Positions 6,363 through 6,442 of a DNA stretch of 6,442 nt are shown in pieces. The DNA is from Spirochaetaceae bacterium. Lineage in GTDB: Bacteria; Spirochaetota; Spirochaetia; DSM-27196; SKKC01. Every line of letters starts with the position of its first letter. Within the stretch, counting starts at the first letter, position 1. Below the pieces are notes generated by a model. That model was given only the letters and a program-made list of their open reading frames with translations. It ran no database searches and had not been told where the DNA came from. The stretch spans positions 1 through 6,442 of the forward strand of contig PUOG01000137.1 of the NCBI GenBank assembly GCA_003552745.1, in the 5' to 3' direction. The position numbers were made by a program, and so were the translations under genes.

Positions 6363-6442
6363 ATGATGAATAATTCCCTGCAACTATCCATGGTTAACTT
6401 CAACAAGGGTGCGTACATCATTGTTGAAGGAAAGCAAAAGGC
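6363..6442 (+). CDS. Start of a probable cyclic-nucleotide-binding-domain protein, cut by the window edge
   Basis: An open frame begins at tandem ATGs (6363 and 6366) and runs off the right edge after 26 codons. The segment SMVNFNKGAYIIVEGKQK resembles the opening strands of a cyclic-nucleotide-binding (CRP/FNR-type) domain, where a 'kGs.I..EG' pattern precedes the ligand pocket. Spirochaetes carry proteins that begin in a similar way, as I recall. Which ATG is used is unclear: the upstream GGGCTGG is a poor ribosome site and sits very close to the start. A third in-frame ATG is at 6390. The gene has its own strong promoter. Whether it carries a DNA-binding or other output domain cannot be seen. 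Confidence 0.6.
   Translation, partial: MMNNSLQLSMVNFNKGAYIIVEGKQK

Noticed and set aside
1..6442. tRNA or rRNA genes, CRISPR repeats, insertion sequences, attachment sites
   Set aside because: No tandem or dispersed repeats, transposase-like frames or cloverleaf-like stretches were noticed. The noncoding gaps are too short to hold them apart from the promoters described.

Overview
The window looks like chromosomal DNA from a GC-rich Gram-negative-type bacterium, most likely a free-living spirochaete. That is an inference. It rests on the SHMT subtype with a mid-protein insertion, the chemoreceptor tip sequence (QTxLLSMNAAIE), an IPT-plus-transglutaminase-like exported protein, and the start of a cyclic-nucleotide-binding-type protein whose opening resembles spirochaetal examples. 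No 16S or other decisive marker is present. The protein-coding genes found account for nearly all of the sequence. No RNA genes, mobile elements or CRISPR arrays were seen.

Region 1 (1-2859, + strand) is a compact operon cut by the left edge. It holds the C-terminal end of an ECF sigma factor (region 4), a single-pass membrane anti-sigma-like protein, a small exported beta-rich protein of unknown function, and a 537-residue membrane-anchored protein with two IPT/TIG domains and a transglutaminase-like domain. Junctions are an 11-base overlap, a 1-base stop/start overlap and a 3-base gap, so the four are probably co-transcribed. Two features stand out. The anti-sigma-like protein lacks the zinc-binding HxxxCxxC motif, with N, D and W at exactly those spacings. 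The transglutaminase-like domain appears to have lost its catalytic Cys and His (Ser403 and Tyr438) while keeping the Asp (Asp454). The operon may therefore encode an envelope-sensing or scaffold module rather than an enzyme system.

Region 2 (2877-4832, - strand) is a complete methyl-accepting chemotaxis protein, convergent with the operon and only 17 bases from it. Region 3 (4833-4964) is a divergent intergenic region with one sigma-70-like promoter facing each way. The glyA-facing promoter contains overlapping dyad symmetry that could be an operator.

Region 4 (4965-6278, + strand) is glyA, serine hydroxymethyltransferase, the link between serine/glycine and one-carbon metabolism. Region 5 (6279-6442) carries a near-consensus promoter (TTGACA, 18 bases, TATACT) and the first codons of a probable cyclic-nucleotide-binding-domain protein running off the right edge. 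The window thus joins an envelope-signalling operon, a chemoreceptor, a housekeeping enzyme and a possible second-messenger-responsive protein. Only the first four genes look functionally linked.
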